Below are positions 17,346-25,502 of a stretch of 64,000 nucleotides of DNA, piece by piece. Positions within the stretch are counted from its first letter, which is position 1, and every line of letters starts with the position of its first letter. The stretch is from NCBI GenBank assembly GCA_040772845.1, contig JAXGXG010000001.1:5704001-5768000 (forward strand). Direction: 5' to 3'. The position numbers and the translations under genes are program-made. The notes beneath the pieces are model-generated. The model worked only from the letters and a program-made list of their open reading frames with translations. It made no database searches and was not told where the DNA came from. The DNA is from PWXP01 sp040772845 (GTDB taxonomy: Bacteria; Planctomycetota; Planctomycetia; Pirellulales; Thermoguttaceae).

Positions 17346-18235
17346 TACCCCCGTGTGCCCAGGAGCGACTGGAATTTCGCTCGGATGGCATCGCCCAACT
17401 GGGGATCGGCCAGTGCGAATTCGGCAAAAGCGAGAAAATAGCTTTCGAAATTGCCGATATCGAACCGCCGTTCACCTTGACTGAGCCGAATGCCCAGGAC
17501 GCGCCGGCCCTGTTCGATGAGCATACGAATGGCGTCGGTCAGTTGAATCTCGCCGCCCTTGCCTGGCCGAGTTGCCGCGAGGCAATCGAAAATGGCCGGG
17601 CTGAACACGTAACGTGCCGCAACGGCCAGATTGCTGGGCGCTTCTTCGACGCTCGGCTTCTCAACCAGATCCGCCAGATCGAAGACATCGTCCACCCGAT
17701 CCTTCGGCTGTGCAATGCCGTAGTGGACCACGTCCTGCCGCGGAACCTCTTCGAGCGCCACCACGGCATCGGCGCCGGTTGCATCAAATTGCTCGATCAT
17801 GGCGGCCACGACGCGCGACTGCGCGTTCAGGCCGATGATCGAATCGCCCAAAGCCACGACAAACGGCTGATTTCCGACCATCGGCTGCGAACACAGCACG
17901 GCGTGGCCCAATCCGAGTTGCCGCCGCTGCCGCGTGTAGAAATACTCGATGTCCTCCCGTTCAAAGGCCAATTCGGCCAGAAGCTCCTCTTTGCCCGTCT
18001 CGCGGAGGTTGGCAATCAGTTCCGCGTCGATATCGAAATGGTTCTCGATGGCCGTCTTGCCAGGTCCCGTAATGAACAGAAGCTTGTTCACGCCGCAGCG
18101 ACTGAGTTCCTCGACCACATATTGAACGACCGGTTTTCTGCCAACCGGCAGCATCTCCTTCGGCTGGCTCTTCGTCAGGGGGAGCAGCCGCGTACCGCGA
18201 CCGGCAACCGGGACAACCGCAAGATTCACCGACAT
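17345..18235 (-). CDS. galU: UTP-glucose-1-phosphate uridylyltransferase (GalU-like)
   Basis: A 296-residue nucleotidyltransferase of the GalU type: N-terminal VPVAGRGTRLLPLTKSQPKE (nucleotide binding), GLGHAVLCSQPMVGNQPFVV, the metal-site GDSIIG, EKPSVEEAPSNLAVAARY and GKGGEIQLTDAIR. It joins UTP and a sugar 1-phosphate to give a UDP-sugar. The ATG at 18235 is chosen because the family starts here (MSVNLAVVPVAG) and AGGGG lies upstream; the open frame extends 66 nt further. The first of a two-gene operon with the GHMP kinase, so the physiological substrate may be that kinase's product. Confidence 0.88.
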   Translation of the reverse strand: MSVNLAVVPVAGRGTRLLPLTKSQPKEMLPVGRKPVVQYVVEELSRCGVNKLLFITGPGKTAIENHFDIDAELIANLRETGKEELLAELAFEREDIEYFYTRQRRQLGLGHAVLCSQPMVGNQPFVVALGDSIIGLNAQSRVVAAMIEQFDATGADAVVALEEVPRQDVVHYGIAQPKDRVDDVFDLADLVEKPSVEEAPSNLAVAARYVFSPAIFDCLAATRPGKGGEIQLTDAIRMLIEQGRRVLGIRLSQGERRFDIGNFESYFLAFAEFALADPQLGDAIRAKFQSLLGTRG

Positions 18236-18535
18236 TGAAAGGCCCCTGAAGACACGATAGGTAACCCCCAAAGAGGATGCCCCTCCTTGGAACATCCGCA
18301 ATATACGCTTTCACACCAGCGTTGAAAAGGTGAACCTCGCCGCCAACCCGCATTCGGGTGCAGGAACGGACTTGCACCCCCGAATCGTCGAAGCCGGACA
18401 TGGCTTCTGAGCTTGACAGATGAACGCAGGGCAGCGACAATCGCGAAATGGGCAACTCCCCGGCGGGGGGGCTGCATGCAAGCGGTTGCTCGGTGAGGTT
18501 CACCAGAGCAGAATGTCTTTTACGATTGGCCACGA
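18236..18535. other. Divergent intergenic region between galU and the YqeG gene
   Basis: 300 bases with no gene or clear repeat. It should hold promoters for both directions; I see no strong consensus. Confidence 0.4.
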
Positions 18536-19030
18536 ATGCTGTTGCTTCCGCGTCTTCATTGCCGAAGTGTTTCGGATCTGCCGCCCGATCGGCTGCGCGA
18601 ATTGGGGATCGATAGTGTATTGCTCGACGTCGATTGCACACTGAAACGCTATCACGCCGAGCAGATTCAACCGGAGGCGGCCGAGTGGCTCGCAACTCTG
18701 CGAGATGCGGGCATCGGCGTCTGCCTGGTATCCAATGGGGCCGTGCCCCGTATTGGGCGTCTGGCCGAGCAGTTGGGCCTGCCGTTCGTGGCCATGGCGC
18801 TGAAGCCGTTCCCTTTCGGTTGCCAGCGCGCCATTCGAGAGAGGGGATTCGACCGAATGCGGACCGCCATGATCGGCGATCAGCTCTTCGCCGATGTCTG
18901 GGCGGGCCGACTGGCCGGCGTAATCACGATTCTCGTCGACCCGATCCACCCGGAGGATGAACCCTGGTTCACACGCCTGAAACGTCCATTGGAGCGGTGG
19001 CTTCTTGGCCCGCGCGCCCGCGACATTTGA
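18536..19030 (+). CDS. YqeG-family HAD IIIA phosphatase
   Basis: A 164-residue HAD phosphatase. Motif I is DVDCTL (31-36; usually DxDNTL), motif II VSNG, the conserved lysine in LKPFPFGC, and motif III IGDQLFADVWAG, followed by the family's hydrophobic segment (VITILVDPI) and a basic C-terminus. YqeG proteins and their eukaryotic relatives include phosphatidylglycerophosphate phosphatases, so a lipid role is plausible. It is a single-gene unit read divergently from galU. Confidence 0.85.
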   Translation: MLLLPRLHCRSVSDLPPDRLRELGIDSVLLDVDCTLKRYHAEQIQPEAAEWLATLRDAGIGVCLVSNGAVPRIGRLAEQLGLPFVAMALKPFPFGCQRAIRERGFDRMRTAMIGDQLFADVWAGRLAGVITILVDPIHPEDEPWFTRLKRPLERWLLGPRARDI

Positions 19031-19070
19031 GCGCCGGCTGCGTATAATACCAGAGACGCAATGGCTCGTC

Positions 19071-19117
19071 CGTTTCCAGGTGCGGAGGGCAACCCGTTGG
19101 AGTCCCGACTCTGGGCG
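19071..19117. repeat. Dispersed intergenic repeat, partial copy
   Basis: CGTTTCCAGGTGCGGAGGGC followed by AACCCGTTGGAGTCCCG matches one arm of the palindrome at 22092-22203 and the element at 26926-27021. Confidence 0.6.
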
Positions 19118-19210
19118 AGAAATCCAAACCGCCTAAAGACGCGACGGCAACGATGATCGCCTGCCCCCAGGCACAAAAGAGCCGGCCTAATCCACTTCTT
19201 CGGAGTCTCC

Positions 19211-20404
19211 ATGTACGACGAACCGCTCGATCCCCCGCCTGCCAGCCAGCCGCCTCATCACGCTTCCGCCGCCCCGCAAGGGCATCGCCTTCCCTGGCTG
19301 GTGTTTCTTCTCGTATTGGCCCTTGTGATCCTGGTGCTTCCCTATTTCGCAGAGCAAATCCAGTTTGCGCTCACCCGCGGTCGCGCCCGGGCCGAGGCCG
19401 AAGTGGCGCGCGTGCAGCTTGCCGGGATTCCCGAACAAGTAAGCCAGTATCGCATTGTGGCCAAGGCAATTGAACCGTCGGTGGTCGGAATCGAGACGAC
19501 TCAAACCGTTGCTCCGGCTCGCGAAGACGAATTGTCCCGGATGTTCGGCGACCGATTTCCCCAGTATCGGGCCGAGGGGAAGGGGTCCGGTGTCATTGTC
19601 GATGAGCAAGGGTACATCATCACGAACTTCCACGTCATCGATAAGGCCTCGGAAGTCGTCGTGAAGCTAAGCGATGGCCGCGTGGTTCGCAATGTCACGG
19701 TGGTCGGCGTGGATCCGCTCAGCGATCTGGCCGTACTGAAAGTGCAGGCGAACGGTCTGGTTGCCGCTCCGTGGGGCGACAGCCAGGGCCTGGAAGTCGG
19801 CGATCCCGTGCTGGCGGTTGGAAGTCCCTTCGGCCTGGCACAGACCGTGACCGCCGGCATCGTCAGTGCAAAAGGGCGTCGTGGCGTGGTTCAGGACATC
19901 AACTATGAGGACTTCCTGCAAACCGACGCGGCGGTCAATCCGGGCAACAGCGGCGGCCCCCTGGTGAATCTCAAAGGCGAGGTTGTCGGGATCAACACGG
20001 CAATCTACGGACCTGCATATCTGGGAATCAGTTTCGCCATTCCCAGCCAGATCGCGCGCGACGTCTACAAGAAGCTACGCGACACGGGGACCGTGGCCCG
20101 AGGATGGCTTGGTGTCGCCCTGCAATCGCTCGACGACGAACTGGCGGACCGGCTCGGTATCGATGGTACGGAAGGCGCGCTGGTGACCGGCGTTTTGCCC
20201 GAATCGCCTGCCGCAAAGGCCGGTCTTCGCATTGGCGACGTCATTGTCGAGTGGAACGGCAAGACCATGGTTGACCCCTCGACGCTCAGTTTCGCCGTGG
20301 CGGCAACGCCCATCGGATCGGAGGCAACGGTGGTGCTGCTGCGCGACGGCGAACGCATGGAGCTAACGGTGACCGTCACGCAGAGACCCCCAACGGAAGG
20401 GTAG
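19211..20404 (+). CDS. HtrA/DegP-like trypsin-type serine protease with PDZ domain
   Basis: A 397-residue S1C protease. A proline-rich cytoplasmic N-terminus is followed by one membrane anchor (about 28-47). The catalytic triad is H141 (TNFHVID), D172 (DPLSDLAVLKV) and S247 (NPGNSGGPL). One C-terminal PDZ domain (about 298-390) carries the GWLGVALQ start and AAKAGLRIGDVIVEWNGK. It should act in the periplasm as a quality-control protease, probably membrane-tethered like DegS. The ATG at 19211 begins the first convincing stretch; the upstream sequence is a dispersed repeat. Confidence 0.9.
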   Translation: MYDEPLDPPPASQPPHHASAAPQGHRLPWLVFLLVLALVILVLPYFAEQIQFALTRGRARAEAEVARVQLAGIPEQVSQYRIVAKAIEPSVVGIETTQTVAPAREDELSRMFGDRFPQYRAEGKGSGVIVDEQGYIITNFHVIDKASEVVVKLSDGRVVRNVTVVGVDPLSDLAVLKVQANGLVAAPWGDSQGLEVGDPVLAVGSPFGLAQTVTAGIVSAKGRRGVVQDINYEDFLQTDAAVNPGNSGGPLVNLKGEVVGINTAIYGPAYLGISFAIPSQIARDVYKKLRDTGTVARGWLGVALQSLDDELADRLGIDGTEGALVTGVLPESPAAKAGLRIGDVIVEWNGKTMVDPSTLSFAVAATPIGSEATVVLLRDGERMELTVTVTQRPPTEG

Positions 20405-20420
20405 CTCCATCCTCGGTTGG

Positions 20421-20450
20421 TTGCGACTTCTGCGTGTGACATGCTATGAT
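20421..20450 (+). promoter_or_regulatory. Candidate promoter for the DUF6807 gene
   Basis: TTGCGA (20421-20426), 18-bp spacer, TATGAT (20445-20450), 57 bp before the start codon at 20508. Confidence 0.45.
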
Positions 20451-20507
20451 AGGGCTGTCTGGAGGCTCCTTACGCCTGTTACTCGCTTTGATTCTGGAGG
20501 TGCTACG

Positions 20508-21446
20508 ATGAAGCTGCGATGTTTTGCTGTGTCCGCGGTCATGCTTACCCTGCTGTTGTCGGCAGTGCAACGCAATTCATCGGCTGAAGTAACGGCGGAG
20601 AAGTCGGAAAAGGGAGTGGTGGTCAAGATCGACGGCGACCTGTTCACCGAGTACGTCACGGAGTTCCGCGGAAAACCGATCTTGTGGCCCATCATCGGCC
20701 CAACGGGCGAACCGATGACCCGCGCCTATCCGATGAGCGAAGACGTTGAAGGCGAGCGGAAGGATCACGTGCATCATGCGTCGTTCTGGTTCACCCACGG
20801 CGAGGTGAACGGCAACAGCTTCTGGCACCAAGAGACCACCAAACACCGCGAATTCAAAGCGATCCAAAGCGGCAAGACGGCCAAAATCGTCGCGGTCAAC
20901 GACTGGATCGGCAAGGACGGCAACAAGGTCCTGGAAGACGAACGCACCATCGAGTTCGGCGCCTTGGGCAAAAGCCGCTTTATCGACTTCACCATTACGC
21001 TCAAAGCAACTGAGGGCCCGGTTACCTTCGGCGATACGAAGGAAGGTTCCTTCGGGGTGCGAGTACCCCATACGATGAAGGTCGATGCCAAGCTGGGTGG
21101 TAAGATCGTCAACAGCGAGGGACAGGTTGACGGCAAAGCCTGGGGCCGACCTGCGGCATGGGTCGATTATCATGGCCCGGTCGGAGGCGACACGGTCGGT
21201 ATCGCCATCTTGAACCATCCGAGCAGCTTCCGGTTCCCAACCTATTGGCACGTTCGCACCTACGGCCTGTTTGCCGCAAACCCGTTCGGGCTGAGCGACT
21301 TTCCAGACACGACCAAGAGCGGCGAATATACGCTCGCCAAGGGTGAAGAAATCACGCTCCGATATCGCGTTCTGTTCCATCGCGGCGACGAGAAAGAAGG
21401 CAAGGTCGCCGAAGTCTTTTCCTGCTACGCAAAACAGAAAGACTAG
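20508..21446 (+). CDS. DUF6807 (PmoA-like) family secreted protein
   Basis: A 312-residue exported protein: signal peptide (about 1-26, ending SSAEV) and then the beta-rich DUF6807 domain with its typical motifs GPTGEPMTRAYPM, DHVHHASFWFTHGEVNG, SFWHQ, and VDYHGPVGGDTVGIAILNHPSS followed by a WHVRTYGLFAANPFG segment. The family is abundant in Planctomycetes and Verrucomicrobia and usually near sugar-metabolism genes; it is often annotated PmoA after a distant match, with no proven methane link. Start set by GGAGGT at 20496. Upstream in-frame codons lack a ribosome-binding site. Confidence 0.85.
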   Translation: MKLRCFAVSAVMLTLLLSAVQRNSSAEVTAEKSEKGVVVKIDGDLFTEYVTEFRGKPILWPIIGPTGEPMTRAYPMSEDVEGERKDHVHHASFWFTHGEVNGNSFWHQETTKHREFKAIQSGKTAKIVAVNDWIGKDGNKVLEDERTIEFGALGKSRFIDFTITLKATEGPVTFGDTKEGSFGVRVPHTMKVDAKLGGKIVNSEGQVDGKAWGRPAAWVDYHGPVGGDTVGIAILNHPSSFRFPTYWHVRTYGLFAANPFGLSDFPDTTKSGEYTLAKGEEITLRYRVLFHRGDEKEGKVAEVFSCYAKQKD

Positions 21447-21727
21447 GCTGACTTAATCGGTTGTGCCGGCAGCAAGCGACTTTAGACCTTTTCGGCCGTT
21501 GCCGCAAACTGGTCACCGTTCGCTTGCTCTATCTTCTTGCTATGGCGAGACTTGCGCCGTTGCAGCCCAGTTGCCGTGCGCTCAGAAGGAGGGCCGCAGG
21601 CCGCCAATGAAACCAACCCAGTCTGCCGATAGCATGTAGTATTGGCACTTACACTAGCTTCCCTAACTTGTGCGGTACCTCGTTATCCCCGTAGATACCG
21701 TACGCATTCAGGAGATCGTTCCCCGCA

Positions 21728-22024
21728 ATGGCGACGCGGTTTCATCAGATTAACAGCTTGGATGACCTTCGGGACTATGTCAATCTAACCCTTTGCGAGC
21801 ACAACCAACTTCAACCAGGTGCATTTCCCATTACTGAACGCGTTCTGCAACGCGGTGGTCGACAATGTGGAATCTACTTCTGCTTGTACGGACCCCGCGC
21901 CGCGCGCTTCACGGCAATCTGGGATATGGACCGAAATCAGGTTCTGTTCTATGGGTCGCACGGGCAGCGCTTTCTCAAAACCCAGTTGATCGAGACGACG
22001 CGCATTGAGTGTGCTGCAGCATAG
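21728..22024 (+). CDS. Small conserved protein of unknown function
   Basis: A 98-residue soluble protein (FHQINSLDDLRDYVNLTLCEHNQLQPG..., RGGRQCGIYFCLYGPRAARFTAIWD, NQVLFYGSHGQRFLKTQL). No signal peptide, membrane helix or catalytic motif is visible. Sequence character and codon use look coding, and I recall very similar short proteins from Pirellulales genomes without a function. It stands alone, 280 bp after DUF6807. Confidence 0.7.
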   Translation: MATRFHQINSLDDLRDYVNLTLCEHNQLQPGAFPITERVLQRGGRQCGIYFCLYGPRAARFTAIWDMDRNQVLFYGSHGQRFLKTQLIETTRIECAAA

Positions 22025-22091
22025 TTCCGAAGGCAGAGACTGCGGGGCGGGCGATGGCTCGCCCCCTTGGACAACTAGCCACTTTTTTTCC

Positions 22092-22203
22092 CTTCCGTTT
22101 CCAGGTGCGAATGCAACCCGTTCGTAGTCCCGTTTTCGGCCGGATCGAGGAAAGGCCGCCTCAAGGCGGAACGACGAACGGGGGATGCGCCTGGAAACGG
22201 AAG
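22092..22203. repeat. 112-bp palindromic element (dispersed family)
   Basis: Left arm CTTCCGTTTCCAGGTGCGAA... and right arm ending CGCCTGGAAACGGAAG are imperfect reverse complements over about 36 bp, with an inner small hairpin CCGCCTCAAGGCGG. The same arm sequence recurs at 19071, 26985-27021 (inverted) and 53889. It would fold into a long hairpin RNA and could be a miniature mobile element. Confidence 0.7.
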
Positions 22204-22308
22204 AGCCTGTTATTCTCGCAATCGACGTTAATCCTTCGTTGCGATCTTGCCTGCGTTCTGCGATCCACCGCGCAGCAGAAAAAAACGGCCGACGCCTGCC
22301 GAATGGAG

Positions 22309-22337
22309 TTGACGCAGGACAGGCTAAGAAGTATACA
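22309..22337 (+). promoter_or_regulatory. Strong sigma-70-type promoter for csrA
   Basis: TTGACG (22309-22314), 17-bp spacer, TATACA (22332-22337), 41 bp before the csrA ATG. Confidence 0.7.
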
Positions 22338-22378
22338 TATATACAGTATTATCATCAAGCGACATGGAGGTGCTCGAT

Positions 22379-22591
22379 ATGCTGGTCCTTTCCAGGAAGA
22401 CCCATCAAAGTATCCGGCTGGGCGATGCCATTGTGGTCACGGTGATCGGCGTGGCCGGTGACCGCGTTCGCCTGGGGATTGAAGCACCCACGGACGTCCG
22501 AGTGCTCCGCGAAGAGCTTCAGCCGAGCGCGAACCTTCCCCAGGGCGAAGAAGGGAACCTCGTCGAGATCTGTTCGACTCTGGTGTCTTAA
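22379..22591 (+). CDS. csrA: Carbon storage regulator CsrA
   Basis: A 70-residue RNA-binding regulator that binds GGA motifs in mRNA leaders. It starts MLVLSRKTHQSIRLGDAIVV and continues IGVAGDRVRLGIEAPTDVRVLREEL, both family hallmarks; the conserved L4 and R44-type residues for RNA contact are present. The start is fixed by GGAGGT (22366-22371) just before the ATG. An ATG at 22364 belongs to the ribosome-binding site region and is not the family start. The last 20 residues are unconserved, as usual. In planctomycetes it may control motility, storage or surface genes. Confidence 0.93.
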   Translation: MLVLSRKTHQSIRLGDAIVVTVIGVAGDRVRLGIEAPTDVRVLREELQPSANLPQGEEGNLVEICSTLVS

Positions 22592-22621
22592 CTCGAATGA
22601 AAGCGCGCAGCACTCCTCAAC

Positions 22622-22641
22622 CCGGCAGCGAACGCTGCCGG
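22622..22641. terminator. Hairpin between convergent csrA and small gene
   Basis: CCGGCAGCG-AA-CGCTGCCGG, a 9-bp perfect stem, lies 30 bp after the csrA stop and 13 bp before the end of the opposing gene. There is no T-run, so it is a likely but unproven bidirectional terminator. Confidence 0.45.
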
Positions 22642-22653
22642 TGATTCGTGGGG

Positions 22654-22869
22654 TTAGCTCCGCGGGCGCACTGCACCGGTCAGTCCGCTGTAGTCGGTAC
22701 GATCGTCAGGGTGCCAGAGGGGCTGGCCGCGCTGAACTCGCTCTGCTAGAATCTCGATCTTGGACCGAGAGCCGGCAGGTGCATCCGTGGCACGGAAATC
22801 TTCCGTCTCAACGGGCGAGAACGTTTCGTCGTGACCAAACTCTAAGATTGCCTCAAACACATTCCGCAT
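22654..22869 (-). CDS. Small conserved planctomycete protein, unknown function
   Basis: A 71-residue protein, MRNVFEAILEFGHDETFSPVE..., TDAPAGSRSKIEILAERVQRGQPLWHPDDRTDY. The C-terminal half with the KIEILAERVQRGQPLWHP pattern is one I recognise from many planctomycete genomes as an unannotated small gene. The ATG at 22869 has GGAG about 12 nt upstream; a TTG at 22893 would add eight residues. It is convergent with csrA. No signal peptide or metal motif is present. Its role is unknown. Confidence 0.65.
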   Translation of the reverse strand: MRNVFEAILEFGHDETFSPVETEDFRATDAPAGSRSKIEILAERVQRGQPLWHPDDRTDYSGLTGAVRPRS

Positions 22870-23204
22870 TCCAGTATTTACTCCATCCAACAAAATCGAG
22901 TCGCAGTGACACCAAGAAAAAACGGCCGCGACAAAGATTTCCCCCCTGTCAGGATGTTGCCTGCCAGGACTCTCCTGCCAATTCCGCGGCCCAAAACGCC
23001 ATGAGAAAACCCGGGCTTGGTGCGAAAGAACTCGCTGTAGCTTCCCGGGGAAACACCATGACTCGTAGCAGTCCTTCCATTATTCACATTTCCGAGCGAT
23101 AGTCAAGGGGGACAAACCGTTTTTTGCCCGCAGGGGGGAGTTTTGCCCGTGCTTATCGCCGTCTGCGTTGACTGGGTAAGCTTTACTGACGAAGAGGTCT
23201 TGCC
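22870..23204. other. Intergenic region upstream of the YjbQ gene
   Basis: 335 bases with no convincing gene or repeat. The last 100 bases are likely to hold the promoter of the YjbQ gene. Confidence 0.4.
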
Positions 23205-23633
23205 GTGGCCTGGTTCCAAAAGCACATCTCGTTACCGGCATTTCCCAAAGGCTGTCACGGGATCACCCGACACGTCGTCGACGCACTGCCCGAACTCGCA
23301 CACGTACGGATAGGGATGCTGCACGTCTTCATCCAGCACACGTCGGCCTCCCTCACGATCAACGAGAATGCCGACCCCGACGTAGTGGTCGACCTGGACC
23401 GCGTACTCGATTCCATGGCTCCGGAGGACTTTCCTTACCGCCATACGTGCGAGGGACGGGACGATATGCCGGCCCACGCCAAGGCAACCTTAACCGGCAT
23501 GTCCCTGGCGATCCCTGTGGCAGAAGGCCGGCTGTGCCTGGGGACCTGGCAAGGTCTGGTCCTTTGCGAACATCGTAACCATGGGGGACGCCGACGGCTT
23601 GTCCTCACGTTGGAGGGGGATGTCCGCGAGTAG
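23205..23633 (+). CDS. YjbQ/UPF0047 family protein
   Basis: A 142-residue single-domain protein of the YjbQ family: GITRHVVDALPEL..., VFIQHTSASLTINENADPDV, then YRHTCEGRDDMPAHAKATLTG and LGTWQGLVLCEHRNHGGRRR. The conserved histidines and acidic residues surrounding these motifs form a metal-like site; E. coli YjbQ has weak thiamin-phosphate synthase activity, but its biological role is unsettled. The start is a GTG preceded by GAGGT. Length is typical. Confidence 0.9.
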   Translation: MAWFQKHISLPAFPKGCHGITRHVVDALPELAHVRIGMLHVFIQHTSASLTINENADPDVVVDLDRVLDSMAPEDFPYRHTCEGRDDMPAHAKATLTGMSLAIPVAEGRLCLGTWQGLVLCEHRNHGGRRRLVLTLEGDVRE

Positions 23634-23639
23634 GCCCAG

Positions 23640-24689
23640 TCAATAGCCGACTGCGGTCAAATCGTCCAGCCAGCACTCGATCAAAGTCGTCTGATTCGCG
23701 TTGCGATCGATCTGCCCGGCGGCTTCCAGGCACCGCTGAAGCCGGGCCGCCGCCTGGCTTCCCTCGGAGCCACCGTTGGCTATCGCCTGCCGGACCGCCT
23801 GCTGAAGCTCGCCATCACAGTCCGTTCCGGCGCCATTCTGCCTTAGCAGCAGTTCCCGGTAGAACTGTGTGGCAAACCCCACGATTTGCCGGAGCCGAGC
23901 GCGTCGGGGTGGCGCTGCTTTGCCGGCCGAATCGACGAATGCGGCCACCACCTTGGCCAGATCGACGCTGTCAAGTTGCGGGGCGGCCAGTCGATCGAAC
24001 AGAGTCGTGCGGAAGGACCAGAGCGCGGAATCCGCCAGCTCCATGCCGCGCGTCACACTCCCCTCGCTGTGCTGGGCGAGTTGGGACGCCTTTTCGGGTT
24101 CCTCCAGAATTCCCTCGCGTCCGAGCAGGTTGGCGACCGTCTCGGTCGGCAGCCGGCTGAACCGGACCATTTGGCACCGCGACCGGATTGTGGGCAGTTG
24201 CTTCGCAGGGCTTGTGCCAATGAGGATGAGGATCGATTTAGGCGGCGGCTCCTCAAGCGTTTTCAGCAGGGCATTGGCCCCTTCCGCATTGAGGTAGTCG
24301 GCATCGTCAATAATCGCGATCCGCCGTTTGCCCGAATAGGGCCGCAACGAAATGTCGTGGCACAAACCTTCACGGCCACGGTGATCTTTGCTGCCCACCA
24401 GTAGCTCGAGTGGCAGAAACGACTTCTCCGCAGGCTTCCCCACCAGGTGCACGTCGGGATGGCTATCGGTTGCAACTTGCCGGCATGCGGGGCACGTCCC
24501 GCAGGGATCCAATTCCGCTTCGGATCGCATTTCACACAGAAGTGCCTGGGCCAGCCGGATCGCGAATGTCCGCTTGCCGACTCCCTCCGGACCGACGAAC
24601 AGGAAGCTGCTGGCCAGTCGGTTGCGCTGGACCGCGCGGCGGAACTGTTCGACAATCGGGTCGTGCCCTTCAACACCATGCCATGCCAT
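23640..24689 (-). CDS. holB: DNA polymerase III delta' subunit
   Basis: A 349-residue clamp-loader subunit. P-loop GPEGVGKRTF near residues 33-42, a zinc-binding CGTCPACRQ cluster (about 63-71), the SRC motif in RSRCQMVRFSRL and an ANALLKTLEEPPP box identify delta'. The C-terminal domain is helical and less conserved. It loads the sliding clamp with DnaX and delta. It lies 6 nt after tmk on the same strand, the usual tmk-holB arrangement. Confidence 0.9.
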   Translation of the reverse strand: MAWHGVEGHDPIVEQFRRAVQRNRLASSFLFVGPEGVGKRTFAIRLAQALLCEMRSEAELDPCGTCPACRQVATDSHPDVHLVGKPAEKSFLPLELLVGSKDHRGREGLCHDISLRPYSGKRRIAIIDDADYLNAEGANALLKTLEEPPPKSILILIGTSPAKQLPTIRSRCQMVRFSRLPTETVANLLGREGILEEPEKASQLAQHSEGSVTRGMELADSALWSFRTTLFDRLAAPQLDSVDLAKVVAAFVDSAGKAAPPRRARLRQIVGFATQFYRELLLRQNGAGTDCDGELQQAVRQAIANGGSEGSQAAARLQRCLEAAGQIDRNANQTTLIECWLDDLTAVGY

Positions 24690-24695
24690 GTCGCA

Positions 24696-25331
24696 TTATC
24701 TCCCGGTATGCGTCGTGGGGGCCCGACCGGCGACCAGGGGGGCTACCGCCTCGCAGACCGCCTTGTGAACCTGCTCGATCCCGGCAGACGCATCGACGAC
24801 CACAATCTCCCCCGGACGTCTTTCGGCCTCGGCCAGAAACCCCTGGCGAACCCGGGCGTGGAACGCAGTGCCCTGGCTCTCCATGCGGTCGGGCGTACCG
24901 GTGAGGCGCGCCGCCGCGACCTGGGCCGGCACGTCCAGCACAACGGTCAGCCGCGGCATGAGGCCGCCCGTTGCCACGCGCCCCACTTCCCAAAGCGTTT
25001 CGACGTCGAGTCCACCGGCATGGCCCTGGTAGACGACATTGGCCAGCAGGTAGCGATCGGCAAGGACCGTCTTTCCGGCCTCCAGGGCGGGGCGAATAAC
25101 CTCTTCTACCATTTGGGTCCGCGCCGCCATGTAAAGAAGCATCTCGCTTCGGCGGTGGATGTTCAAGTCGTGCCGGTCCAGCAGCAGGCCCCGAACCGCT
25201 TCGCCCAGGGGGGTACTGCCCGGGTCGCGGCACACGACCAGATCGCAGCCTTTGGCTCGCAGCCAGTCGGCCAGAAGCTTGCACTGCGTCGATTTTCCTG
25301 TGCCGTCGCCGCCGTCTAAGGATAAGAACAT
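24696..25331 (-). CDS. tmk: Thymidylate kinase
   Basis: A 211-residue dTMP kinase: MFLSLDGGDGTGKSTQ with the P-loop (GGDGTGKST), the DR-type motif DPGSTPLGEAVR, and ADRYLLANVVYQGHAGGLD. It makes dTDP for DNA synthesis. The start at 25331 matches the family N-terminus; a longer open frame to 25385 adds 18 unconserved residues. First gene of the tmk-holB pair. Divergent from the FAD enzyme gene. Confidence 0.9.
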   Translation of the reverse strand: MFLSLDGGDGTGKSTQCKLLADWLRAKGCDLVVCRDPGSTPLGEAVRGLLLDRHDLNIHRRSEMLLYMAARTQMVEEVIRPALEAGKTVLADRYLLANVVYQGHAGGLDVETLWEVGRVATGGLMPRLTVVLDVPAQVAAARLTGTPDRMESQGTAFHARVRQGFLAEAERRPGEIVVVDASAGIEQVHKAVCEAVAPLVAGRAPTTHTGR

Positions 25332-25443
25332 GATCTTTGCGTCAACTGTGCCGCCAGGCGGCGTGAATGGCCAGGATGGGAGCAATCCGATGCAAAATCG
25401 TCATTCTATGTCACCAGAGACCTCCTGAACAGTTGGGTCGATG

Positions 25444-25472
25444 TTCGCATCGCCGCAAATCCTTGGTATAAT
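25444..25472 (+). promoter_or_regulatory. Candidate promoter for the FAD-dependent enzyme gene
   Basis: TTCGCA (25444-25449), 17-bp spacer, TATAAT (25467-25472), 31 bp before the start codon. The -10 is perfect; the -35 is weak. Confidence 0.4.
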
Positions 25473-25502
25473 GGACCCGATATCCTTCCCACGGAGACCA
25501 AC

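Noticed and set aside
19043..19048. Perfect TATAAT before the HtrA-like gene
   Set aside because: No -35 at the right distance; kept only as a weak hint.
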